A stretch of DNA of 64,000 nt from Dinochytrium kinnereticum (taxonomy: Eukaryota > Chytridiomycota > Chytridiomycetes > Chytridiales > Chytridiaceae), in NCBI GenBank assembly GCA_027604005.1, contig JADGJT010000022.1, forward strand, positions 1-64,000, given 5' to 3'. The position numbers and the translations under genes are program-made. The notes beneath the pieces are model-generated. The model worked only from the letters and a program-made list of their open reading frames with translations. It was not told the origin of the DNA and did no database searches. Shown here piece after piece: positions 23,075 through 42,734 of this stretch (position 1 is its first letter; each line of letters begins with the position of its first letter).

Positions 23075-25582
23075 TCAAACCCTATTCGCGACAGACACGG
23101 GTACACCAATCTTCGTACACAAATCATTAAGGCGAAGCAAAGAAAGCTTGTTCACGCTCAAAATGAAAACCTTTACACAGATGTTTAAAAAAAACGAGAA
23201 GTTAAGATTGACTACATACCGCTTTATACTCGGATGCTGGACTAAGATGATCAGATGTGAAGCGTTTCCGAATCACGATTTCTCTGAAGATCTTCATCGA
23301 TTCGCTTGATTTCAAGATAAACACTAATGCCAAACGTTCATTCCTTACCTGCATAGGTCCTCACTACTTTTAGAACTCAAAAGCCCGTACAACTTGGCAT
23401 CTGCCCAAACTTCAGATTCTAAAAGCCGCTCTTGAATCTCCTTTATACGTTTTTGTGCGCACTTGGGAAGCTACCTAATTAATAAATAGTTTCCTAATAA
23501 AGAGTCTTACCCAAGGAAGATATGATAAAACTATTTCGGTAATCACATAGAGATCAAGCAGATTGACATCCAATGCACTTAATACTTCTTGGAATGTAAC
23601 AGTTGTCATCTTAAAAATTAGAAATAGTTTACAAAAAAAATCAACATTGAAGATAGTACGGAGGATATCAAACGAAAGTATCAGAAGGCATCTATGAAAC
23701 TGACTATCTGCCGTTAGAGTCGACCAAGAGTCCTTTAAAAAGTCAGATGAAATTAACAACCAAATAAACCTTATTTGTCGATAGAGGCTCCATCTCGCTA
23801 AAGCGTTGTACCAGCCTAACAATTATGACTAGGACGAAGCTAGGATATACCAATTACTTGAAATATAATGGTGTGAACAGATCCCATGCACTTGGTTCTG
23901 GTGATGGTGAGCCCATTACTTGAGCTAGAAGTCGTTAAGCTAAGCAAAATACGTCTCCTTACATAAGAAGACCTGTATTCTTTCGTTTGCTTCTGCGACT
24001 AATGCCGGTGAATTAAACAAGGATCTACCGAGCTCATGATAATTGCATTGCTTTGGTTGTAGCATTTGAACAAATTGGCGTTGTGTGTCAAGCCTTTGCT
24101 CTCCAGCAGATAAGGCACAGTTACTGCCTTTTGATACTAATGATCTGGCAGTAAGAGGAGTAGCGGGCATAGAATGCTGGAAAAAAAATCAGTTCTGGCT
24201 TCCATTGCAATAAACATTAAAAACGCTGGCTTTCGCAAACGCTCCTTTTAAATTTCTGTGAGCGGACTTGTTGACGGCAACTACTCCTCTATTCTGCACT
24301 ATCTTTCTTGGCGTAGCTATAAAGTTAGCTTTAATAGTGCTTTAGCAATACCGATGGGCCTCCATGAGGGAATGAACTTCCTGTAGTCCCAATGAGGTTG
24401 GTTCCGGTAAGCCAGTTGTTCATAATGTCTCATGAGGGATTCGATGTTTTGTGAAAATCCGACCTTTACCATATCCGGATAAAGTGGCCATGGGACATAA
24501 GGGCATTGTGCCGGATTGCCAACTACAAGCTGTATCTTCCGCTGCTCAAGCACCGGTAGTAGGTGGTTTGAAAAGGTAAGCTCTTTTTCGCAATATAACT
24601 CAATAGATAACCCCAGCTTTTGCGTAAATTTCTCGCGAATTTCAGGATAGCATAGTATCCAGTCGATATTTGACTTCCCTGAGGCCTCAACTTCATCCTG
24701 TGAAGAGAGCTGTAGCGTGGCCGCGACTAAAGAACCCATTAAACAGAAAGTATAGATCAAGGCCAACCTGCTGCATATGTGCTTCGATATTCTGCATCAA
24801 TATGGGATGCAACGTAAAATGCCATTAAAGAAGCCAAGGATCTGCTGCTTTCGAGACTCGAAATTGAGTCTTTATATCAAGATTATCAGAATTGAAGCAC
24901 ATTATCTGGCAGTCAAAAGGAGAGAGCAGTAGTTATTCTCACCTGATACTATCAGAAGAAGAAGCCATGAAATGCGAAGAAGTTGATTGTGATAGTCGGG
25001 GGTGCCAGTATTGGGCCTCGTTAGTCCTTGCATCAGCGCTCTGAGAGTCTCAAAACTTTCGCTAAAGTACATGTGCTCTTGAAGTAGAATATTCGCATTT
25101 TCAAGCACTCGTTCCGAACCAGAGCCATGGCATATCAATATGAACTCCCGAAGCTCCCTCGATATCCGCTTCGAATAAATTGTATACGGCTCTTGAGTGC
25201 TTTCAATGCAACCAAACTTTAACATCAGCTCTGAAAGAACTATTTTTGTCCCCGCAGATTGGGAGCTTGCCACGGTCCAATATGCATACGCCGGAGTTTC
25301 TGGGGTGATTTGGCCCCCTAATGAAAGAAAATGGACAATAAGAGCGGTAGATTGCCGGTAGAGCTCTTCATTCGGATCGCAAAGTCTCCAAAGAGCTCGT
25401 GTCCATTCTTTATCTGGTAAAGCGGCAGCAAGGCCATTGCAGCTCAAGGAGCTCCCGCCAAGGTTCATTCTCCTCCGCTTCTCCTCTTGATGTGAGACTC
25501 CGACAGTACGCTTTGCTCCAGCCTGGATATGACCAGCGTTATTCATATGGATGAGAGGTTGGGGAAACGCGACGCTTGCCAC
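23075..25582 (-). CDS. Unrecognised protein, about 12 exons
   Basis: A continuous reading frame of about 675 residues can be assembled through roughly eleven short introns (about 35-80 nt), each with GT..AG and often a CTAAC-like branch site. That is good evidence for a real gene. The first exon (25582 to about 24950) holds a basic leader and EWTRALWRLCDPNEELYRQS, then helical sequence. Later segments include WILCYPEIREKFTQKLGLSI, GNPAQCPYVPWPLYPDMVKV, QVMGSPSPEPSAWDLFTP, LDVNLLDLYVITEIVLSYLP and QERLLESEVWADAKLYGLLS. The product looks alpha-helical and soluble, with no evident signal peptide, zinc site or nucleotide-binding motif. I do not recognise a family. Start could be 25582 or the next ATG at 25546. 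It is divergent from cytochrome b5 reductase, whose ATG is only 18-54 bp away. Confidence 0.65.
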
Positions 25583-25600
25583 GTTGAAGGTGAAGGCAAA

Positions 25601-27006
25601 ATGATCGGACTTGATAGCAAGTTTGTCAACCGGAATGCCGTTAAAATTTTTTTCGTTAATTCCATCATGCTGGTTTACATTATATCAACCTTAGTGGCGC
25701 TCGGCATCGCAGGGATCCTAAGTTTTTTCATACCGAAACCTGCGCGATCAGTTCTACAGAAGGATAAATGGGTTGAGATTAAGATGATCGAGAAAAAGAT
25801 GCTTTCACCTGATACAGCATTGTATACTTTTGCATTTCCATCGAAAGACGGCATTCTCGGCCTTCCTATTGGTAAAGCGATTGATCTATTGGATTTAACC
25901 TGATCTATTTCATAACAGGAAAGGTGTGATTTTTCACAGAGTGTTATATATCTAAAGATTCATCCGCAGCATATTCAGCTCAAGGCCAAAATTGATGGAA
26001 AGGATGTGTCTCGAAGCTACACCCCCGTCTCGAAGCCTGACGAAAAAGGTGTTTGCAGACTGGTTGTTAAGGTTCAAGGACCTTATTTTCTCATATTAAC
26101 TGATTCAGGCTTACCCAAGTGGGTTGATGTCACGGTATGTTCCTTCATTGATGGGGTTAGCTCCATTCCTGCCGTCTTTGTTCAAACGCTTATTCAATGT
26201 CTGTTTGAAGGCATTTGGACAGATTAGGTTTAGGAGAGACTATCTTGATGAGGGGCCCAACGGGCTCTTTCTCTTACGTTCCCAACATGTGCTCGGAAAT
26301 TGTTATGGTGAGATACACTTTCACTCAGCTCTTATGGGTTCTTTCCTCTTTTAGTTTTATCTTTTTTGGCCATTGCAACTAAAACTGAACCTAAATATAT
26401 ATAGCTTGCTGGAGGCTCTGGTACAGAACATACAGGGAGGTCGAAATTGACGCTAAATGTAATTTAGGGATAACCCCGATGTATCAGATAATTGATGCAA
26501 TCCTCAGTAACCCGAAAGATGCTACTACTATTAAGTTGATCTATGCAAACAAGACCGAACAGGACATTCTTTTACGAGAGGATCTTGATGTGTTGGCTTC
26601 GGAAAATAGCAAACAGCTCAGCCTTCATTATGTTCTAGAAAAGGTATAACTCTGTTCAGATAAAGATTATCATGGGGAACATGATGGAATTAACCCCGTT
26701 TTGATTATTATTTTAATAAGACCCCATCTTCCTGGTCGGGGAGTAAAGGTTTTATAACTAAGGATGTTATCCAGAAGTTCAGTCCATCCCCAGATGCAAA
26801 GTTTTTGATCTGCGGCCCGCCGCCCATGGTAAGATACCCCATTATTTGTCTCAGGCTGCCCTCTGAACTTGGCTGCAGGTAAACGGAATGGCTCAAATCT
26901 GTGAGCAGCTAGGATACCCGAAGGTAGTTCCCTGGTTCTGCCCGCTTCTAATGAGTTAAAGGCTCGTGCGCTGTCTAAGGCTATTGACCAAGTTTTCAAG
27001 TTTTAA
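25601..27006 (+). CDS. NADH-cytochrome b5 reductase
   Basis: This FAD enzyme passes electrons from NADH to cytochrome b5 for desaturation and sterol synthesis. The ATG at 25601 is followed by a hydrophobic segment (IMLVYIISTLVALGIAGILSFF), a typical membrane anchor. The FAD domain follows: YTFAFPSKDGILGLPIGKH across an intron, then SRSYTPVSKPDEKG with the RxYTP flavin motif. The NAD domain contains GITPMYQIIDAI (about 26470-26500), IYANKTEQDILLREDLD and CGPPPM (about 26811-26828). The C terminus is ALSKAIDQVFKF. About seven introns are present and length is about 310 residues. Its 5' end lies only 18-54 bp from that of the divergent unknown gene. Confidence 0.88.
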
Positions 27007-27633
27007 TGGGCTACTATACCTGTATTTTTTGGCTTAAGCCTAGCTTATTTTTTGGCGGAAAGAGCTACTTAAACAAAAAAAAAAGGAAGTAATTGAGTCA
27101 ACTTAATAAGAGACAGTTGTAGCCTTTCATTTTATAATTTTGCTACTTTAGATTGAAGTTGAATACCGCTGGGACATTTCGGTCAGCCTTTCTAAAAGCT
27201 GGACACGGTGTGAAAAGGCTAAAAGCAATGGTAAGCAAGCATCAACACCTCCCCTCTGCATTGTCCTAGAGCAAAAGATTGGCTCAACAGACCATCAAAT
27301 ATCGACACAAGCTTATGTCGCCATGGAAATGTAGATAGCAATACAAGAAAAAGTTGAATTGACCTTGACTCATTATAACAAATAGTTGCTATCAAAGCTT
27401 GCTATTTTGGTCGTTCGGATACATACAGTAAAGGAAAGGTGATAAACATTGATATGTAAAAAAAGGAACGCGTCGGAAAGGAGGAGGATCACGAGAAGAT
27501 GAGAGAAAAAAAAACGTGAGAAAGCAAAGGTAGGATAACGGGTGAAAACGGTACATTTTTGTTGACAGCCTCTCGGACTCAATGAGTGAAATCAAACGGC
27601 TAGCGGGAAGAAGTTGACGACTGCGATTCTTTT
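27007..27633. other. Intergenic region between two convergent genes
   Basis: These 627 bases lie between the stops of cytochrome b5 reductase (plus) and the TPR gene (minus). The sequence is AT-rich with several short A runs and a purine-rich patch near 27470-27520. I see no convincing coding frame, tRNA or repeat. It is one of the longest non-coding stretches in the window. Confidence 0.5.
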
Positions 27634-30600
27634 TTACAAAAGCCATGTGTAATGCTCACAGGGGAATTTGTGAATTCCTTCAGTGACATTACCCTCGCAG
27701 CCACCAACACTCTTAGGCATGACACCGGCCTTTCCCCAAAAGACAATATTTGTCTCGCTATCGGGGTCCATTAGCCCAGACTTGAAGCAGACATCACACC
27801 AGCCAATAATAGCACTGTGCATTGATGTCGCGGCAGCTAATAGTTCTCGATGGACTCTCGCAGGCTCCACACGGCTGGGAACCCTTAGAGTTTGCAAGAG
27901 GTCGAGGCGCTCCGCGTATCGCCTAGCAGCAACAGAAGTGCTAACGGATGACTGCTCTAGGCCATTAGCGAAACGCTGAAGCTGATATGCAGCAAAGGCC
28001 ATAGTGTCTCCTGCCAAGGAAAATAAGGAGGCAGCAGCTAAGGCACTGGCTCGAAGAGGCGGCACGAGGGGAGACGAATACAATGCAGGGCCATGAGTTG
28101 GGTATCGTGGTGGTGGAGGAAGGTCATCCTGGGAGGACGATGCAGAAGATGATGATGATAATGACGATGACCCTGTGGAGGATCCTGATACAGGAAGAAG
28201 AGGTTCCGCTGGCGGGCATGCAAAGGCAACAGAAGTAAGATCGAAAAAGGTTGATATCAACCCTTGTGTATCTGCACCAATGCTGTTCGGAGAAACTGCG
28301 TCGGATCCAAACTTTCCCGTTTGTGCGGCACCAGATGACGCTATTGACCGTAAAGTTTCTCTCGCTGCCCGATCAAGTTTCCCAGTTCCTTCTCTGTAGT
28401 AGGCTTTCCCGTCTGGCGATGTTAGATTATATCTCGAAGCCAGGACCCAATCTGCCTTGCCGCCCATTGCGCTGGCGAGAGCCTTCTTCTGTCGGACAAG
28501 GTCCATACCGCTCCAGAAGCCTGGGTCGTCCGCTGGTGAAGTTTGAGCATTACTTGATGATGTAGAACCGCCGCCGGACGAACCAGAGTTTGCCCTCTCT
28601 TCTGACCTGCCCATCACACCGACATAGGTATAAAGTACCGCGTAGCTGGGCCGACTTTGAATCTCATCCCGGTTTTGAATAATTGTATCAAATGCGTCGA
28701 GACAGGTTGCAGTCAAGATTTCAAGCTCTGGTATTGAAGCGCTAATGAAGTTCATACCCATCTGGCGCAACAACTCATCGACCTGATCACTATCGAAAAC
28801 AGGATATCCATTCTCGGGAGTTGCAAAAGGTCCTGGGTACAGGGAATGCTGTGGGCCAAGCTGAAGTCGGGTAAGAAGGAAAAACGACTGGATCATTGTG
28901 TAGTAGGTATGGTAATGCAGAAGGGGTGGGATACTGCGTGGCGTAGGAGACACTGGGCCGATATCCTCAGTAACCAGCCGACTTAAAGTATGCAAAGCCA
29001 TGTATGGATTACCATACACAAGATATCCAGAGGCTTGGAATATTGGTATATATAGACAAAATTTTTAGTATTTATGAACAAACAATCACCAAAATAACTG
29101 GGAAAAAAAGGGAGGGGGGGGTTACCTTGGTTTTGCAAACTTGTAAGGACTCCAAAAATATCATTTCTCTTCTTCATCTCAATAATCTGTTCGTTTAAGC
29201 CTTTCAAACCCTCCTCCACCCAATTAGCACCTGCATTTCGGCTTGCGCTCTCGTCAGGCTCACCAGACTCCAAATTGACTCCGGTTAATCTTGGCGGCCC
29301 CCAATATCGCTTGCACTCATCAACCTCCCCAGCACCTCGGGCTTGAGTGTCCATATTGCGGAGCCAGTGAAGATTACCAATAACCTTGCCGACTTCAATC
29401 TTAAGGGACGCCGCATTTGCTAAAGCCCTCATTTTCCCGAAATGATCACTATTAGAGTTGAATAGTCGTAATGCCCTATTCAGCCTATCAAGGGCAGCAG
29501 GGATACGACCCTTGGCATGAAGGGCGGTGCCGAGATTAATCGCTACGCCCGCTTCATACAAGTCAAGCTGCATTGTGTACCAGGGGCGAGTTGTCCCAGA
29601 TGGCAATGGTTTCCCACTTTCCTTTTCAACTGAAGTGAAAGAGGGAGATCGCGAACCATAATAGGAAAGAAGGGCGGATGCATGATAATGGCATTGAAAC
29701 GCATTGTCGTCTAGGCCGAAATACTGGCAAATCGCACCAAGATGAGTGAGGGATCTGGCTTGCGCCAATAGTGTAGATCGATGAAGATATGAAAGGTTGA
29801 TCCTAGGTGAAGAACTAGTGGCAATCAGCCGAGTTGCAGGGTTCTGCGAGTAATACGAGTATGCGGAGAGCTCTGCTACGGATCTCTGGAACTGCCGGGG
29901 AATATGAGTTTCCTCCAGAACATTTTCAGCAAGCTGTAGGCATTTAGAATGCCAATCAACTGCCTCTTCAAGATTACCGACATTGAAGTAGGCATTACCC
30001 AAGTTTGTCGCTATATCCATAAACCAAACCACAATAGGAGGGCCAGATGCGACATCAGGAGTGCTTGCGGTTTCCTTTCCATTGGTCAAGTAATTCTTCA
30101 TAGTTGCTGCGCGTCTAGCCATTGTCCGACTAAAAGCTTCGGTATCAATGTAAGCCATACGCTCGATCGACATTTCTTCGAGATCCAAAGTTCGTAGAAC
30201 GATTTGCAACCATAAAGAAGTCTCATCACAACGTTGTTTTTCCTCCACATAACGAAGAGCTGATGACCAGGCGTGTTTTTGCATTTCGAGGGCATTCTCA
30301 AAAAGGCTCAAGCATCTCAAAGCGCATCCCATATTTGATACTGCTCTAGCGTAGGTGAAAAGATCGTTTTCGGATAATGCCAATTCTGAAGCCTTTTGCC
30401 AAGCTTCAAATGCTTCCGGATAGTTCTGATTTGGAGGCGAGAACGCTGTTGCACCTGCTTCAAGGAATTCCTGAATGCGCTTCAGCTTTGAACCACTTCT
30501 AGATGGGACTTGAACGACAGGGCTAATGGGCGGGGATTGATGCAATTCTCGAGAGCTATCGACCTGAGAGACAATTGGATAAGAATAGATGTGGGCACGC

Positions 30601-31269
30601 TACAAGCTCATGCATAAGAACGAGGGGACCTTACACTACCACTTCCAGTTCTAGTATTGATGGAGGGGGTATAGGTGCTTGAAACACTAGGGGAATAGCT
30701 GACGGGATTACCCGTGAATGACCCCTGTTGATTTGGAACTCCCATCAGACGTGGAGGGATAACCCGAGGTGGGCCCTGGTGAATTGTAGATGGATGCCCC
30801 TGGCCAGGAAGGATGGTCGTCCGTTTTGGTAACCTATCTGCGGATATAGGGTTTGAAGCAACAGAGTTTGTTCTTGGTGGAACATTCGCTGTAGAATGTC
30901 CAGGATAACTCGCACTGCAATAGGAGATTGTTGAACAAGGCGTCACAGACGGTCAGATCTGACGCATACTGTCAGCTAGGGAGTCAATGCTTACCTTGGA
31001 TGCATGGGTTGGCCAGAGTACGAAGGATGCGAGGGCTGTGCATACTGAGAAGGTTGAAAAGTCGATTGCTGAGACTGGTGCTGCGAAGGATGATATGATC
31101 CATTGCCAGAGGCATGCGGCGGCCCACCCATCCCAGTGTAAGGGTAGCCATTCTGTGGGTTGCTGTGTGGATTGTCAGATGATTGCTGCTGCGGAGGATG
31201 CGCCGGGGGACCGCTCCCATAGCCAGGTGGAGCCCCGTACTGGTGATGGTAAGGGTATTGATCGCTCAT
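27634..31269 (-). CDS. Large TPR protein with Pro/Gln-rich N terminus, function unknown
   Basis: Four exons assemble cleanly into about 1,130 residues. Exon 1 (31269 to about 30992) and exon 2 are rich in Pro, Gln, Gly, Ser and Tyr (start MSDQYPYHHQYGAPPGYG). Exon 3 (about 30577-29126) is helical with several TPR-like repeats, for example NLGNAYFNVGNLEEAVDWHS, HLGAICQYFGLDDNAFQCHY and NLGTALHAKGRIPAALDRLN. Exon 4 (from about 29047) continues helical sequence, a long Ser/Gly-rich linker (about 28090-28600), and a conserved-looking Cys-containing end (GWCDVCFKSGLMD, CEHYTWLL). A scaffold role is plausible, but I cannot name the family. It is divergent from IFT88 by 206 bp. Confidence 0.75.
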
Positions 31270-31475
31270 GATTGTGGCAGCACGGTAAGGCAGAAAGACG
31301 GTGTAAGGAACGAGGCAGAGGGAAATCGCTTTTTGGCTGCCAATTTTTCTTCGTAACACCTTCCAGACCCAAGTGTTCAAAGAAAGGAGTTGACAAGTCA
31401 GTCATTGACTGACTTTCAAGCCTGCCCCTACGACCAACCACCAACCAACCAACTAACCGATAATTACTCCGAGGG

Positions 31476-34436
31476 ATGTTTGGTTACTTGACGAAGGGCA
31501 GAGTGTCAGAGGCCTCAGTTGGATCCGCAGGTGCTGCCGCTGCTACTGCCACCGCTTCAAGGGGAATGCCGGGCGGATTCCCTCAGCAGCATGGTCACGC
31601 TGCAGCTGCCTCCAATCACCACGATGACATCTATTCTTTTGACAAGAAGGTTTGGTCACTGCTTCAAATGCAATACACCAGCACCTCATTGATACTGGAA
31701 AACAGCATCAATCCGATGCGGGACTTCGCTCATCCGCCGGAAGAGGCCCTTTGGGAACTTCTGCTGTGGGTTTTTCTCGCACAGGCCGGCTTTCCACTTC
31801 TGTTGCAGACCAGGTCGGTGCTGGTCCTCGACCCATGACATCTGTGAGGGCTGCTGGTTACTCAAGTCGGGGAAGACCAGGAATGACATCGGGACAGCTT
31901 TTTGACCCGTTTAATCAAGCAGGTCTGAGTTCAATACTGATAAACATTGACTGATCAAAAATGCCAGGCGGTACACCCGCAGAAAAGCAAGCAGAATCTG
32001 TTCCAGAGGAGCAAATAAAAGCCCTAGAGAAAAAAGTGAGCCTGCTTATTGAAGAGTCTGCCATGGCCGGAAGCGAAGGGAACCTTCAGCTCGCCCTGGA
32101 GAAAGCAAAGGAGGCTGCGAAAAGGGAACGCGCGTTATCGAAACAGCGTGAGCAGGCCGGGCTGGGTGACCAGATCAATTTGGACCTTACTTATTGCGTG
32201 CTCTTCAACCTTGCTAGTCAGTACCATGCCAGTAAACTTTATCAGGAAGCCCTGAACGGGTACGCCGTGATTGTAAAGAACAAAATGTTCAATCAATCTG
32301 GAAGGCTTAGAGTAAACATGGGAAACATTTATTTCGAGCAGCAAAAGTTCTCTCAAGCTGTCAAGATGTATCGGATGGCCCTAGATCAAATTCCAAATAC
32401 CAACAAAGATATAAGGTGAGATTATTTATTCACTCCATCTGATTTGAAAGATTGAAAATCATGAGGAATATTGGCAACGCATTTGTGAAAATGGGACAGT
32501 TTCAGGATGCTATAACTTCTTTTGAATCCATCATGGAGAGCAGTCCGGATTACCATACAGGTTTATAAATATCGATGACTAATGGTGCTCATTATCACCA
32601 TAGCTTTCAACCTTATACTCTGCTACTTTGCCCTGGGAGACCGAGAACGAATGAAGCGTGGCTTCCAAAAGATTGTGTCTATAAAAATGCCTACTATAGA
32701 ACAGTATGACGAGGGGACAAGTCCAAGCTCACATGAGCCGATTGAAGATCATGAGGTGTTCAATGAGGATTCACTGAGGGCTATTGCCAGGGAAAGGTAG
32801 CCAGTGCAAAGGAATGATTCGTAACTAATATTTTCTGTTGAAATAGACGGAGAGCATGCGAAAGATATCTAATACTCTCCGCGAAGCTAGTCGCACCAAA
32901 TATTGAGTCGAGCTTCTCTTCTGGCTATGACTGGGTGACTGAGATGATTAAAGCCTCTCCACATGGGGAAATCTCAAGCGAGCTAGAGATAGCAAAGGCA
33001 ATTCAATACCTCAAAACCAAAGATTTCAAGAAGGTAGGCTTATTTCACCGAATCTACTAAAAACTGCAAGGCAATAGAGACGCTTAAGTCTTTTGAGAAG
33101 AAAGATCGCAAACTAGTTGGGACTGCCGCCACAAACTTATCATTTTTGTACTTTCTGGATGGCGACTACAAGCAAGCCGAGAAATACGCGGAGCTTGCGA
33201 TCAACACGGATAGATATAACGCCAAAGCCTTGACAAATCGTGGAAACTGTTTTTACCAAAGAGGTTTCACCTTATTCGCGTCACGATAATTTATTGACGT
33301 CACTTCCTTTCAGGGTTATATGATAAGGCCAGGGAATTTTATCAGGAGGCAGTTAACGTGGATGCCGTTTGCACTGAAGCGATGTACAATCTCGGTAATC
33401 AAATGGTAAATTGGTTGGTCTTATATTCTATAGGTCTGGCAAACAAAAAGCTCGGCAATTTTTCAGATGGACTTCAATGGTTCGAGAAGCTTCACGCTAT
33501 TCTGCGCAATAGCGGGGAGGTCATCTTTCAAATTGCCGATTTGTGAGGAGATTTTATTATGCATTATATTAACCGAATATTGAAAAGATTCGAGAAAAAA
33601 GGAAGCTTGCAACAAGCTATGGAGTGGTACAATGTATTGATTTCGGTTGTTCCCACGGATCCCGGAGTATTGGCAAAACTAGGTAATCTATTTTTGAAAG
33701 ACGGCGATAAGTCACAAGCCTTTCAACACTACTCGGAGGTAAAGAAATCATGTAGAGTGATATATACTGATAGCCACAGTCCTACCGATACTTCCCTTCA
33801 AATATGGATGTCATATCGTGGCTTGGTGCTTACTACGTTGAGTGTGAAGTATACGAGCATGCAATCCAGTTTTTCGAGCGAGCCGCAGTCATTCAACCGG
33901 GAGAGGTTAAGTGGCAGCTAATGATAGCGAGTTGCTACAGGCGTAGTGGCAATTACCAGCAAGCTTTCGAGACGTATAAGCGAATTCATGAAAAATTCCC
34001 AGAAAACGTCGAATGTAAGCTTTTCTCGATCAAATATTTTGATGTTGTTAGGTCTTCGATTCTTGGTGAGAATATGCACCGACCTGGGAATGAAAGACGT
34101 CCAGGAATATGTTAGTCGGCTGGCCCGCGTTGAAAAAGCGAGAGAGAGTACGGGATCTTTTAGTGAATCGCGAAGCTCTGTTGGAAACCGAGGCTTAGAG
34201 GACGATTCAAGACTTATGAAATCAAAAGATAGCGTGGCAATGGATGACAGAGTCTCTGGTAAGGATATCTCATGTATAAGTTCTGCTAATATTTTAAGAA
34301 GGATATTCTTCAAGACCAAAAACCTCATATGTAAGCAATCTGACTTATTGGTAACTAATCTGAGATATCAAAGAAGAAAGCGACTCTTGAAGAGGAGGAC
34401 TGGCAAGATGACGTTGGATCGCTCTTACCTGAATAG
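31476..34436 (+). CDS. IFT88: Intraflagellar transport protein IFT88
   Basis: IFT88 is a TPR core subunit of IFT complex B, needed to build cilia and flagella. Exon 1 encodes a Gly/Ala-rich leader. Exon 2 carries the conserved RPMTSVRAAGYSSRGRPG and QLFDPFNQA block. Exon 3 includes IKALEKKVSLLIEESAMA, ALEKAKEAAKRERALSKQRE and NLDLTYCVLFNLASQY, all strongly IFT88-like. TPR units continue over many exons to about 34110, for example GRLRVNMGNIYFEQQKFSQA and VLAKLGNLFLKDGDKSQAF. The end is acidic, with EEEDWQDDVGSLLPE before TAG at 34434. Length is about 800 residues. It is strong evidence for a flagellated life stage. Confidence 0.93.
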
Positions 34437-34575
34437 AAAGTGAATGCTCTACTTTCTATAAGTCAGTATGCTATGTATTATCCGAAATAAAATACATAAA
34501 AAGAAACACATGGGTGCATACTGACATTTACAATTTTAAATTCTGTTTCGTGTTCCAAAAAGATTTTGAGGCAGG

Positions 34576-36034
34576 ATGAATGACTTCGTTGGGTCAACCA
34601 TCTCTTTGATATCCACCTCAGAGGTGCGATATGTTGGTGTTCTGCATTCAGTCAACCCGCTTGCCTCCACAGTTGCTTTGGAGTCGGGTAAACCAATATT
34701 TTGAAAAACGTTATTGCTCACACATGCTCAAAAGTTCGCTCATATGGAACAGAAGGTCGGATTGGGGACCCTACGCAGGAAATGCCGCCTACGGATCGCG
34801 TCTTCGAATACATAGTTTTTAGAGGAGGAGACATCAAAGACCTCAAAGTCCTTACACTTCCACCGAGCGGCCAGCCCTCTCCTGCCGTTCCCAATGATCC
34901 TGCGATTGTCTCGGTACTTCGATAAGACATGTTAACTTTCTAAACCATGTCTTTTCCAAGGTTGGCAGCCATCCTGGTGGATCATTCCCCACCTCTTCTG
35001 CTCCTGGCCCAGCTGGGCCTGCACCCCTTAGAAATTTGATGGTGAGGCCAGCTGTTCCCTGCCCATTTGTATTTCTCAATTTCTATTCAGAGTGAAAGTG
35101 GTAAAGAAGCTTTGCCCGACTTGAGCAAAATGTCTCTGTCTCAAGGGGAGTCTCCTGACGAAGGTGCCAATAGGAATGAAGGAATTAAGGCTGTTCAGAC
35201 CAGCAAGAAGCCCAAGGATGCAAGGGAGAACGGACAGGATCCGCCAACTATTACTGATGAGGATGTTTCTAAAATGGCTGGAGATTCGAGAGGTGCCCAA
35301 ACCGGTAGCAAACCACCAATTCCATTTTATGATCGTGGCTTCCAGGGTCAGAATCAAGGCCAAGGTTATCACGGTATTTAGTAGTTTCTTAAGATTTCCA
35401 CTGATCAATAGGTCAACCTCGGTACTCTGACGGCGGAGGCAACTTTTCTCAGAATCAGAACAGGGGTCGGCGCGGTGGAGGCTATGCAGGAAGCGGAGTT
35501 GGTTTTCGCGGTGGAAGGGGTCGAAATCAGCATCCAAACAATCGTCCCGCAACCCGTACTAAAATCCCCGATGCTGATTACGACTTTGAATCAGCCAACG
35601 CAAAGTTCAACAAGGCTGAAATTAGGAACCCGAAGACAGAAGAAACTGCGGAGTATCCAATTGGAGAGTCCAACCCAGCCTCATCTACTGATGAGCCGAC
35701 ATCACCATCCAATTTTTATGACAGAACATCTTCTTTCTTCGATAACATATCGTGTGAGGCAAGAGATCGCGCGGAGGGTGAAAGGTCAGTAGCGGATTTT
35801 TCATTTTCTTATATTTTTCCAATAAATAGGCGAAGGGTCCGGCAGAATGAGGAGCGTCGTCTTAATATGGAAACATTCGGACAGACTTCCATCGATGGCT
35901 TTCGTGGCGGACATCGCCGTGGTAATTACCGGAGGGGTGGTCGTGGACGTGGTAGTATCAATATGAATGGTGGAAACATGAATCCCGGGATGCGCAACCA
36001 GCCTCCTCCCAGTCAACCTCCCCAGAGCTTCTAA
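34576..36034 (+). CDS. SCD6: LSM14/Scd6 RNA-binding translational regulator
   Basis: LSM14/Scd6/Rap55 proteins repress translation and promote P-body assembly with the DDX6/Dhh1 helicase. The ATG at 34576 leads into a divergent Lsm domain: [20 protein letters not shown], then after an intron RSYGTEGR and [18 protein letters not shown] polar linker with an RGG-like segment follows (about 35465-35530; [19 protein letters not shown]). The FDF motif block is [16 protein letters not shown] (about 35577-35625). Next come an FFD-type segment [18 protein letters not shown] and a TFG block [19 protein letters not shown]. An Arg/Gly-rich tail ends at 36034. Length is about 350 residues. Confidence 0.93.
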
Positions 36035-36120
36035 ACTCTTGTACAAAATCGAAATTGATTGAATTTGAATTGAATGGGTTGTTCCAACTTTCTTTGAGAA
36101 AAAAAATAAAAAGGAGGAAG

Positions 36121-42734
<6,614 letters not shown>

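Noticed and set aside
27007..27633. tRNA genes, CRISPR-like repeats or transposon ends in the larger spacers
   Set aside because: I read the spacers at 27007-27633, 54330-55204 and 12765-13392 for cloverleaf-like and repeated sequences and found none that I could support.
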